Assembly: GCA_035943635.1 (NCBI GenBank)
Contig: DASZBX010000139.1
Coordinates: forward strand, 1-48,374
Source: DASZBX01 sp035943635
GTDB lineage: Bacteria; Actinomycetota; Actinomycetes; Streptomycetales; Catenulisporaceae
Length of the DNA: 48,374 nucleotides
Direction: 5' to 3'
Below, in pieces: positions 7,836-15,246 of the stretch. A program made the position numbers and the translations under genes. The notes under the pieces were generated by a model. It saw nothing but the letters and a program-made list of their open reading frames with translations. It had not been told where the DNA came from and ran no database searches. How positions within the stretch are numbered: the first letter of the stretch is position 1; every line of letters starts with the position of its first letter.

Positions 7836-9716
7836 ATGTCTGACGAACTCCTCGCCGTGCTCGAGCCCGGCGCGCACGAGACCCGGCCGGACCAGACTTT
7901 GCCGTGGATGGTAGCCAGGCACGCGCTGCACCACCCCGACTCGCTCGCGATTGAACGCGGCGCCGACCGGCTCACCTACGCCGAACTGGACTGCCGCGCA
8001 GACCGGCTGGCCCGTCGGCTGGCCGCCTGCGGCGTCCGGCCCGGCGCCATGGTCGGCGTTCACCTCGGACGGTCCATCGAATGGGTCCTGGCAATGCTCG
8101 CCACCCTCAAGGCGGGGGCAGTCTGCCTGTCCCTGGACCCCGACGCGCCCGCCGACCGGCTGATCCGGGCGATAGAGGCCACTCACCCCGCTCTCGTCCT
8201 CGGCGGCCGTTCGGCGCAGGACGACCGGTTGGCGCAGACGGTTCCGTTGCTCCTGCTCGATTTGCACGAATTTGATGACTGGCCTGATCAGGACCCGCAA
8301 GGCGATGCCGCAGGTAGCGTCCGGGTCCAATTGGACGACTTCGCCTTCGCCATGCACACCTCCGGATCCTCGGGGCGGCCGAAGATAGTCCTGGCCCAGC
8401 ACAGCTGGCTCGCGCACGGCGCCCGGGAAGGCGCGGCGATCAACAAGACCTCGGCCGCGGACCGCGGGTCCTGGCTCGGCCCGGCCGGAGCCGGCATCGC
8501 CGTCAACGAGGTCGGCGGGCTGCTGTGGTCCGGAGCCAGCATCCACATCGCCGAGCAGGAGGTGATCGGCTCGCCGCCGGACCTGCGGGACTGGCTGCTG
8601 GCCACCGGCATCACCCAGGCGTTCGTGGTCACCCCGCTCGGCGAACTGCTGACCCGGCTGGACTGGCCGGATCGCTGCGACCTGCGGATCATGACCCTCG
8701 GCGGGGCCAAACTCAACCGTTGGGCACCGGCCGGGCTGCCGTTCGAGGTCGGCGTGTCCTACGGCTCACTGGAGGCGTTCCAGGTCGCCAACTCTCTGCA
8801 CCCCTGGGAGTCCCGGCGCAGCCCGGGCACTGCCACGCCGACGGACCTGGCCGCGCCGCCGCCGGTGGGCCGGCCGCTGCCCGGGGTCGACGTCCACCTG
8901 CTGGACGAGGACCTGGCCGAAGTCGCTGGCGACGCGCTCGGCGAGTTCTGGGTGGACTCCCCGGCCCTGGCCCTGGGCTATCTCGGCGAGCCGGCCCTGA
9001 CCGCGGACCGGTTCCGGCCCAACCCCTTCGGCGCGCCGGGCACCCGGCTCTACCGGTCCGCGGACGCCGGCCGCCGCCGCCCGGACGGCGTCCTGGAGCA
9101 CCACGGCCGGATGGACGAGGTGGTCAAGGTCCGCGGATACCGGGTCGAGCTCGGCGAGGTGGAGTGGGCGCTGGGCGGCCATCCGGACGTGACCCAGGTG
9201 TGCGTGGCCCCGGTGACCGACGAGGAGGGCCGCACCGACCTGGTCGCGTGCTTCGTCGGCACGGCCACCGCGCAGATACTGCGCGACTACCTCGACCAGC
9301 GGCTACCCGGCTACATGATCCCGGTTGCCTACGTCCGGATGGACCGGCTGCCGGTGAACACCTCGGACAAGATCGACCGGCTGGCCCTGCCTCCGGCCGA
9401 CTGGCGCGGGCACCGTCCGGAACGTGGGTACCGGGCCCCGCGCGGCGAGGTCGCGGCCCGGCTGGCCGAACTGATCGCCGGGCTGCTGGGCGTGCACCGG
9501 GTCGGCGCGGACGACAATTTCCTCCGGCTCGGCGGCGACTCCCTGCTCGCCGCGAAACTGCAGGCCGGGATCGAGCAGGAATACGGGATCCGGATCGACC
9601 TGCGGGAAGTGTTCACGGCCGAGGACCTGACCGAACTGGCCGAGCGGGTGGCCGCGGCGCGCGCGGGCGGGGCGCACAACGTACCGCTGCCCCGGATCAC
9701 GCCGCGCGCCCGATGA
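7836..9716 (+). CDS. NRPS loading didomain A-PCP, predicted aryl/carboxylic acid starter
   Basis: This 626-residue didomain has an adenylation domain (1-520) and a carrier domain (about 535-605, LGGDSLLAA, Ser near 566). The ATP loop is HTSGSSGRPK near residue 171. The A7 block (YRSADAGRRRPDG), A8 block (GRMDEVVKVRGYRVELGE) and A10 lysine (NTSDKIDR) are intact. The A4 position that normally carries Asp235, which holds the alpha-amine of amino acids, appears to be Gly (GAGIAVNE aligns with FDxSVxE). A5 reads VSYGSLEAF instead of YGPTE. This argues for a substrate without an alpha-amine, such as an aryl acid. The downstream P450 and O-methyltransferase, plus the iterative PKS at 40.9 kb, suggest a methoxy-naphthoate-type acid, as reported for AziA1 of azinomycin. 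Domain calls are strong; substrate is inference. Confidence 0.88.
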   Translation: MSDELLAVLEPGAHETRPDQTLPWMVARHALHHPDSLAIERGADRLTYAELDCRADRLARRLAACGVRPGAMVGVHLGRSIEWVLAMLATLKAGAVCLSLDPDAPADRLIRAIEATHPALVLGGRSAQDDRLAQTVPLLLLDLHEFDDWPDQDPQGDAAGSVRVQLDDFAFAMHTSGSSGRPKIVLAQHSWLAHGAREGAAINKTSAADRGSWLGPAGAGIAVNEVGGLLWSGASIHIAEQEVIGSPPDLRDWLLATGITQAFVVTPLGELLTRLDWPDRCDLRIMTLGGAKLNRWAPAGLPFEVGVSYGSLEAFQVANSLHPWESRRSPGTATPTDLAAPPPVGRPLPGVDVHLLDEDLAEVAGDALGEFWVDSPALALGYLGEPALTADRFRPNPFGAPGTRLYRSADAGRRRPDGVLEHHGRMDEVVKVRGYRVELGEVEWALGGHPDVTQVCVAPVTDEEGRTDLVACFVGTATAQILRDYLDQRLPGYMIPVAYVRMDRLPVNTSDKIDRLALPPADWRGHRPERGYRAPRGEVAARLAELIAGLLGVHRVGADDNFLRLGGDSLLAAKLQAGIEQEYGIRIDLREVFTAEDLTELAERVAAARAGGAHNVPLPRITPRAR

Positions 9717-9751
9717 AGGCTCGCACCCGCGATAGAACCTTGGGAGGGGAA

Positions 9752-10981
9752 ATGGACACGGCTGCGCAAACCTCGGTCGACCGGCTCACCGCGGCCTTCG
9801 ACTGGCACGATCCCGACTACACCCCGGACGTGGCGGAGGCGGTGCACCGCGAACTCGCCAACCGGCCCGGGCCGATCTACTCCCCGGCTCACGGAGGGAT
9901 GTGGATCCTGGCCCGGTACGAGCATGTGCGAGCCGCGCTGCGCGACCACGACGTCTTCCTGTCCGGCTCCGGCGTGCACTTCCCGCGGGCCGCCGGCATG
10001 CCGAAATTCGCGCCGATCGACTTCGACCCGCCCGAGCACGCCGGGATTCGAGAACTGATGGCACCGCCGGTCCAACCGGATGAGGTGCGCCGGCTGGAGC
10101 CGTCGCTGCGCGAGCTGGCCGCGGACCTAGTCGCACCGCTGGTCGACCAGGGAGGCGGCGATCTGCACGCGCAACTGGCCGAACCCTTCGCTCTGCGTGC
10201 CCTCGGCCTGGTCATCGGACTGTCCCCGGAAGCGCAGAACGAGATTAGAGGCTTGACAAGGACCCTGTGGGGCGGCCTGTCCGAGGCCGCGGACTCGAGC
10301 GGGTTCTGGCCCGCGTACCACGACCTGCTCTCGGCCGAGCTGCGCCGGGCCAGGGAACGACCCGGCGACGACTACCTGTCCCGGCTCGCCGGCATCAGGG
10401 TCGACGGGCAGCCCGTCCCCGACGAGACCCTGTACTCGATCGTGGTCTCGTATTGCGTCGCAGGTCACGACAACACGATGAACTCGATCAGCAGGCTGCT
10501 GTGGTACTTGTCCGACCTGCCGCAGCTTCAGCAGCGGCTGCGGACCGAACCGGAACTCGGCCCGGTGCTGGCCGAGGAGGCACTGCGCCGCTGGTGCCCG
10601 ACCGACCGGTTCACCCGGGTCACCAGCCGCGAGGTCACGGTCGGCGGCGTGCCGATCCCCGGCGGCTCCCGGGTGGTGCTGCTCTTCGACGCGGGCAACC
10701 GCGACCCGGCGGTCTTCCCCGACCCGGACGAGTTCCGCACCGACCGGGGCAACTCGCACCGGCATCTGAGTTTCGGGCAGGGCATCCACCACTGCCTCGG
10801 CGCCCAACTTGCCCGGCTCGAGTTCCAGGTCGTGCTCGGCGAACTGGCCCGGCACCCGGAGTTCCGGGCCACCGGCGAACCCCGGCGCTCGTTCGAGAAC
10901 GGCCGGCACATCGTCTTCGACCGGATCCCGGTGCGGTTCGGCCGGCCCACGCAGGAACCCGACAGCCAGGAGGAGCGGTAA
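9752..10981 (+). CDS. Cytochrome P450, probable starter-acid hydroxylase
   Basis: This 409-residue bacterial class I P450 has the I-helix oxygen-activation motif AGHDNT near residue 237, the ExxR motif in EEALRRW, and the heme loop FGQGIHHCLGAQLAR with the ligand Cys near residue 348. The ATG at 9752 has a strong GGGAGGGGA site. No ferredoxin or reductase gene lies nearby, so electrons must come from elsewhere in the genome. The next gene, an O-methyltransferase, starts one base after its stop codon. A P450 plus methyltransferase pair next to an aryl-acid A-PCP gene matches the AziB1/AziB2 hydroxylation then methylation of methyl-naphthoate in azinomycin. That substrate is an inference. Confidence 0.88.
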   Translation: MDTAAQTSVDRLTAAFDWHDPDYTPDVAEAVHRELANRPGPIYSPAHGGMWILARYEHVRAALRDHDVFLSGSGVHFPRAAGMPKFAPIDFDPPEHAGIRELMAPPVQPDEVRRLEPSLRELAADLVAPLVDQGGGDLHAQLAEPFALRALGLVIGLSPEAQNEIRGLTRTLWGGLSEAADSSGFWPAYHDLLSAELRRARERPGDDYLSRLAGIRVDGQPVPDETLYSIVVSYCVAGHDNTMNSISRLLWYLSDLPQLQQRLRTEPELGPVLAEEALRRWCPTDRFTRVTSREVTVGGVPIPGGSRVVLLFDAGNRDPAVFPDPDEFRTDRGNSHRHLSFGQGIHHCLGAQLARLEFQVVLGELARHPEFRATGEPRRSFENGRHIVFDRIPVRFGRPTQEPDSQEER

Positions 10982-12037
10982 ATGGAGTCCGACCCGGTGT
11001 TCGCGTCCGGCCGATCGGCCGTCGGCGCGGAACTCGACGTCAACGGCCTGGTGGAACTGATGTCCGGATTCTGGGTCAGCCAGGTGCTGGTCGCCGCCCG
11101 GGGCGTGGACCTGTTCGGCTTCCTGGCCAAGGTCGGCGGCGCGGACGCGGCGCAGACCGCGGCCGGGATCGGCGTGGCCGAACGCCCGGCCGAGATGCTG
11201 CTGACCGCGTGCGCCGCGATGGGCCTGCTGGCCAAGAACGGGGACCTGTTTGTCAACGCCCCGGTCGCCGACCGGTACCTGGTCCGCGGCCAGGAGGACT
11301 ACTTCGGCGACTACATCAGGATGCTCAGTGAGTTCGCCTTCCCCGGCTGGCTGCGGATCGACAAGGCCGTGCGCACCAACCGACCGACCAGGTGGGCGGC
11401 CACCCCGTCGACCGAGATCTTCGACACCGACCACCGGCCGCTGTGGTTCTGGGACGGGCTGTACCCGCTGTCCCGGGTCACCGCCGCCGCCCTGGCCGAA
11501 GCGGTGGACTTGGGCGCGACCACCCGCCTGCTGGACGTCGGCGGCGGCGGCGGAGCCTTCGCGATCGAGCTCTGCCGGCGGTTCGCGCACCTGTCGACCA
11601 CGGTGTTCGACCTGGCGCACGTCTGCGAGCACACCCGCACCCGGATCGACGCGGCCGGCCTGGCGGACCGGATCCAGACGTTCACCGGCGACTTCTTCGC
11701 CGAAGACGATCTGCCCGGCGGGCACGACGCGATCCTGTTGTCCATGATCCTGCACGACTGGGACGAGCCGGCTAGCCGGGAACTGCTGGCCAAATGCTTC
11801 CGCGCACTGCCCTCCGGCGGCCGGATCGTGATCAGCGAACTGCTGGTGGACGACGACAAGGCCGGCCCGCTGGACGCCGCCCTGATGAGCGTGAACATGC
11901 TGATCGGCACGCACGGACGCAACTACACTGCCCGGGAATATCAGGACTGGTTGACCGATGCGGGCTTCACCGACCCGCGCACGGTCCGCTTCCGCGCACC
12001 CGGCGCGAACGGCGCGGTCGTGGCGACCAAGCCCTGA
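10982..12037 (+). CDS. SAM-dependent O-methyltransferase (Methyltransf_2 type)
   Basis: This 351-residue protein has an N-terminal winged-helix dimerisation region and a C-terminal Rossmann domain. The SAM loop is LLDVGGGGGAFAIEL near residue 182, and the catalytic block is ILHDWDE near 255-261, where the His acts as general base for phenol methylation. It starts immediately after the P450 stop codon (TAA-ATG), so the two are translationally linked. Relatives include the hydroxy-naphthoate O-methyltransferases of enediyne and azinomycin pathways (AziB2, NcsB1 type). The pairing with the P450 supports methylation of a newly made aryl hydroxyl. The exact acceptor is not shown by the sequence. 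Confidence 0.88.
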   Translation: MESDPVFASGRSAVGAELDVNGLVELMSGFWVSQVLVAARGVDLFGFLAKVGGADAAQTAAGIGVAERPAEMLLTACAAMGLLAKNGDLFVNAPVADRYLVRGQEDYFGDYIRMLSEFAFPGWLRIDKAVRTNRPTRWAATPSTEIFDTDHRPLWFWDGLYPLSRVTAAALAEAVDLGATTRLLDVGGGGGAFAIELCRRFAHLSTTVFDLAHVCEHTRTRIDAAGLADRIQTFTGDFFAEDDLPGGHDAILLSMILHDWDEPASRELLAKCFRALPSGGRIVISELLVDDDKAGPLDAALMSVNMLIGTHGRNYTAREYQDWLTDAGFTDPRTVRFRAPGANGAVVATKP

Positions 12038-12127
12038 ACCCCAAGCTCCAGGCCTCAGGCCCCAAGCTCCGAGCCTTCCAGTGCAGGACGAAACCCGCGG
12101 CGACGCGGAGACGGGAACGGACCGATC

Positions 12128-12856
12128 GTGCCGAGGGCGACCTGGTTTCTCAAACCGCCCGCCGCGGACGCCGGGGCGCGGCTGTTCTGCCTGCCCTACT
12201 CTGGCTGCGGGGCCTCGATGTTCCACGGCTGGCCCGGGGCGCTCGGCCCAGCCGAGGTGGTGCCGTTGCAGCTGCCCGGCCGGGAAAACCGGATGCGGGA
12301 GAAGCACTTCGGCACCTACCGGGACCTCGCCGTGGACCTGGTGGACGCGATCGCCCCGCACTTGGATCGGCCCTACGGGATCTTCGGGCACTGCGGCGGC
12401 GCCCTGCCCACCTTCGAAGCCCTGCTGCGGATCGACGAACTGGGCCTGCCCGCGCCGACCAGGTGTTTCCTCTCCTCCCAGGTGGCCCCGCAGGACGGCC
12501 CGTACGGCCGTTTCCTGGGCATGACCGGTCCCGCGCTGCATGCCGAACTGGTGGGCCTGCTGGCCGAACTGGGCAACCCGAACCCGTCCGAGGACATGCT
12601 CGACTTGTACGTGGAAGTCCTGCAGGCGGACTTGGCCGCGAACCGCGTCTACCACCGGGCCGAACCGGTCCGTGTGTCCTGCCCGCTGACTGTGATCGGG
12701 TGGGATCGGGACGTCGAGGTCCCGCACGAGCTGATGGGCGGCTGGGCCGCGTGGGGCCCGGTGGCCAAGCACGTCCTACCGGGCAACCACTATTCGTTCC
12801 TGCACGCGCCCGCCGAACTGCAGGACTTGCTGCGGCAGGATCTCGTCGGCGACTGA
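12128..12856 (+). CDS. Type II thioesterase with Cys nucleophile (GHCGG)
   Basis: This 242-residue alpha/beta hydrolase of the TesA/GrsT type II thioesterase family has PLQLPGRENRMRE and a nucleophile elbow GHCGGA at residues 87-92. The usual catalytic Ser is Cys89 (codon TGC). The C-terminal GNHYSFLH supplies the catalytic His. Such enzymes normally strip wrong acyl groups from carrier domains. Cys-type thioesterases are known in a few NRPS systems and may favour other transfers. It starts at GTG 12128, 90 bases after the methyltransferase stop, and ends the plus-strand operon at a strong hairpin. Confidence 0.85.
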   Translation: MPRATWFLKPPAADAGARLFCLPYSGCGASMFHGWPGALGPAEVVPLQLPGRENRMREKHFGTYRDLAVDLVDAIAPHLDRPYGIFGHCGGALPTFEALLRIDELGLPAPTRCFLSSQVAPQDGPYGRFLGMTGPALHAELVGLLAELGNPNPSEDMLDLYVEVLQADLAANRVYHRAEPVRVSCPLTVIGWDRDVEVPHELMGGWAAWGPVAKHVLPGNHYSFLHAPAELQDLLRQDLVGD

Positions 12857-12887
12857 GCGCCCGAGCGCCCGAGCCGGCAAAGTACTG

Positions 12888-12935
12888 CCAGTGCCGCGGC
12901 CGGGAAGGTTTGCCTCTTCCCGGCCGCGGCACTGG
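12888..12935. terminator. Strong bidirectional hairpin, 20-bp perfect stem
   Basis: The arm 12888-12907 is the exact reverse complement of 12916-12935, with an 8-base loop (GTTTGCCT). It lies between the convergent thioesterase and acyl-CoA dehydrogenase genes. The stem is GC-rich and without a long T-run, as is common for actinomycete terminators. Confidence 0.8.
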
Positions 12936-12946
12936 TAACGGCCGTC

Positions 12947-13978
12947 TTATCGACTGCTGCGCGCGAGCCGCTCGCCCTCCACCGCCCACAACGAGCCCGC
13001 GGTGCCCAATCGGGCCGACTCCACCGAGGCGATCCGGTAGGCCGCCGCGGCAGTGGAGTGAGCCAGCATGCCGCGCACGCCGTGCAGTTGCAGGGCTGTG
13101 CGGGTGGCCGACTGGGCGTGCTCCGCGGCGGCGGCCAGCAACCCGGCCGCCCCCACCTCGACTCCGCGGGTCTCGCCGCGGTCATACGTCCAGGTAGCCT
13201 CGTGCAGCGCCATCCGCCAGCCGTCCGCCTCGCCGACCAGGCGCGCCAGGCGGTGGCTGACGGTCTGGAGTTCCACCAGCGGACGGTCGTACTGGACCCG
13301 GCGGTTCACGTGCCCGCGCGCCACCTCGAACATCCGGTCGGCGAGCCCCAGCAGCAAGGCGGCCTGGCGCATCCGGGCGCCGTCCATGGCCTTGGCTAGC
13401 CTGTCGCCGGGCAGTTCCAGCGGGACGGCCCGTGCGCCGCTCAAGCGCAGCCGGATGTGCGGGACACCCAGGAGTTCGATCGTGCGCGCCGAGGTCTGGG
13501 CCGGGTCGGCAAGCACGTCGGACGGCACGGTGAACCAGCGCGCCACGCCGTCGTCCGCTGTGGCCCGAACCACCGCCAGCGCGAAGTCTCCCGCCGCCAA
13601 TGGCTCTGATTCGCCGCGCAGCAGCCCCTCCGGGCCGACGCGCAGCAGCGGTTCGGTGTGCGCGCCGACCGTGGTGGCGTGCCGCAGGCCCTTGAAGATG
13701 TCGGCCAGGACGTCCGGCGCGACGTCTTCGGCGGTCAGCAGCTCCAGAGCCAAGGCGGTCTCCCGGTATTCGGCCAGGGGCTGGAGCGCGAAACCCAGCC
13801 GAGTGTTGACGATCACGTCGGCGCCCAGGCCCAGGCCCAAGCCGCCGAGCCGCTCCGGGGCGCCCAGCGCCGGAATCCCGATCGCGGCGAGTTCGGCGGA
13901 CAGACTACCGGTCCGGGTCAGCGCGGCGTCCACTGCCTGGGCCAGACGGGTCTGGATCGGATCGGGACGCAGGTCCAT
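12947..13978 (-). CDS. Acyl-CoA dehydrogenase, small subunit type
   Basis: This 343-residue protein has the acyl-CoA dehydrogenase fold: an N-terminal helical part, a beta middle domain and a C-terminal helical bundle with VNRRVQYDRPLVELQTVSHRLA-like sequence near residue 225. The family normally adds an alpha,beta double bond to acyl-CoA using FAD. No canonical catalytic Glu near the C-terminus is obvious. It is shorter than ordinary homotetrameric members and starts three bases after the stop of a second, longer dehydrogenase. That layout matches the alpha2beta2 enzymes of actinobacteria (FadE pairs of steroid pathways), where two different subunits share one active site. It may desaturate a branched C4-C5 acyl unit or a carrier-bound intermediate. 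Substrate unknown. Confidence 0.8.
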   Translation of the reverse strand: MDLRPDPIQTRLAQAVDAALTRTGSLSAELAAIGIPALGAPERLGGLGLGLGADVIVNTRLGFALQPLAEYRETALALELLTAEDVAPDVLADIFKGLRHATTVGAHTEPLLRVGPEGLLRGESEPLAAGDFALAVVRATADDGVARWFTVPSDVLADPAQTSARTIELLGVPHIRLRLSGARAVPLELPGDRLAKAMDGARMRQAALLLGLADRMFEVARGHVNRRVQYDRPLVELQTVSHRLARLVGEADGWRMALHEATWTYDRGETRGVEVGAAGLLAAAAEHAQSATRTALQLHGVRGMLAHSTAAAAYRIASVESARLGTAGSLWAVEGERLARSSR

Positions 13979-13981
13979 GGT

Positions 13982-15145
13982 TCAGCTCCCACTGAGAGTG
14001 TCGTCGAGTACCAGGGCGCCGCCGACGATGTCGAGCAGCACCTCCGAGGCGCCGCCGGAGATGGTCAGGCCGGGTGCTTCCCGGAACGCGGCCTCCAGCA
14101 CGGCGTTGTCCTTGCCCGGAACCGGGTCGAACACCTGGCTGCCGAGTGCCTCCAGCGACCACCAGGAGATGCGTTGCGCGGTGTCGCTGCAGTGCCATTT
14201 CGCCATGGAGGCCTGGGCGATGTCGGTCCGGTCCTCCTGCAGGTTCTGCATGGCCCGGCAGGTCAGCAACCGGCTGGCGGCGAGCCTGGTCCGGTGCCGG
14301 GCCAGGTCGGCCAGGCCCCGGCGGCCGGGCCCGGGGTTCGCGCCGAGCCGGGCCGCGACGAGATCCAGCCAATGCGTGGCGCGTGCGTAGTAGTCCAGTC
14401 CGCTGCGCTCGGCCGCGAACAACCGGGTGATCAGGGACCACCCCGAACCGGCGCTCCCGATCACCGCTGCGGAGTCCACCCGTACCGCGTCCAGCCGGAT
14501 GTCGTGGAACTGCTCGTCGGCGAGGCTGCGGATCGGGCGCACCGACACGCCGTGCGCGTCCATCGGGATCAGTAGCAGACTCAACCCTTGATAGCGGTTG
14601 GTCTGCTGGTCGGTGCGCACCGCGCACAAGGCCATGTCCGCGTACGCACTCTTGAGGTTGTACGTCTTGCGGCCGTCGATCACCCAACCCGAGCCGTCCG
14701 GGTCGGGGACCGCGAGCGAGGCGACCGAAGCCAGGTCCGAGCCGTACTCCGGCTCGGTGAACAGTATGCACATGGTCAGCCGGCCGCCGGCCAGCTCCGG
14801 CAGCAAAGACTGTTTCTGCTGTTCGGACCCCGACTGGAGAATCAGGGATCCAACGATCTGGACCGAGATGTAGTACAGACTCTGTGGTATTCCGTGCGCG
14901 ACGATCTGCTCCAACAGGGCGACGGTCGCCGTGTAGTCCAATCCCCGTCCGCCGTACTCCGTCGGCCACGACGGGGCCAAGATGCCCGCGGCACCCAGGT
15001 GTCGGTACAGCTCACGCACGTCGCCGTCCATGCCGTCGGCGCGTTCGTGCACGGCCCGGATCAGCTCGGCGGTGCGCGGATCGGAGAGGATGCCTTGTAC
15101 CTCGCGGTCGAATTCGACGGTGGCCGCCGGAACGCCGAAGTCCAT
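13982..15145 (-). CDS. Acyl-CoA dehydrogenase, large subunit type
   Basis: This 387-residue acyl-CoA dehydrogenase starts at the ATG at 15145, preceded by a GGGAG site. The longer frame to 15259 would cross the promoter region. The middle domain has CILFTEPEYGSDLASV (FAD/substrate loop) near residue 127, and the C-terminal part has the helical bundle. Where the usual EGT-type catalytic Glu stands, the sequence reads TISGGASEV, so the Glu is replaced by Gly. This suggests either an alternative base position or that catalysis depends on the partner subunit encoded just downstream. The pair is divergent from the NRPS at 15247. A role in making an unsaturated branched acid for epoxidation is a guess. 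Confidence 0.82.
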   Translation of the reverse strand: MDFGVPAATVEFDREVQGILSDPRTAELIRAVHERADGMDGDVRELYRHLGAAGILAPSWPTEYGGRGLDYTATVALLEQIVAHGIPQSLYYISVQIVGSLILQSGSEQQKQSLLPELAGGRLTMCILFTEPEYGSDLASVASLAVPDPDGSGWVIDGRKTYNLKSAYADMALCAVRTDQQTNRYQGLSLLLIPMDAHGVSVRPIRSLADEQFHDIRLDAVRVDSAAVIGSAGSGWSLITRLFAAERSGLDYYARATHWLDLVAARLGANPGPGRRGLADLARHRTRLAASRLLTCRAMQNLQEDRTDIAQASMAKWHCSDTAQRISWWSLEALGSQVFDPVPGKDNAVLEAAFREAPGLTISGGASEVLLDIVGGALVLDDTLSGS

Positions 15146-15246
15146 TCTGTACTCCCTGCCGGTGTTCGGCCCGACTAGATTATTGTAGTGTTTTGAGTGT
15201 ACAAGTCTACGAAGACTTTGTGGTATCTGACCATGAGGCGGGAAGC
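15146..15246. promoter_or_regulatory. Divergent promoter region with candidate -35/-10 and inverted repeat
   Basis: This 101-bp AT-rich gap separates the dehydrogenase pair (minus) from an NRPS (plus). On the minus strand TAGACT (complement of 15204-15209) and TACAAT (complement of 15182-15187) are spaced by 16 bases, a credible promoter for the dehydrogenases. AGTCT-ACGA-AGACT at 15204-15217 is a perfect inverted repeat overlapping that -35 and may be an operator. The plus-side NRPS has a GAGGCGGGA site before ATG 15247. Confidence 0.55.

Noticed and set aside
6369..8546. 725-codon open frame on the minus strand
   Set aside because: It lies opposite the exporter and A-PCP genes, is rich in Arg, Gly, Gln and Asp as expected for antisense frames of GC-rich genes, and has no recognisable domain.
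10127..12772. 881-codon open frame on the minus strand
   Set aside because: It covers the P450, methyltransferase and thioesterase genes on the opposite strand. Its composition is typical of a shadow frame.
14884..15246. Upstream in-frame extension of the C-A-PCP NRPS
   Set aside because: It would overlap the divergent dehydrogenase gene and its promoter. ATG 15247 has a ribosome site and fits the C-domain start.
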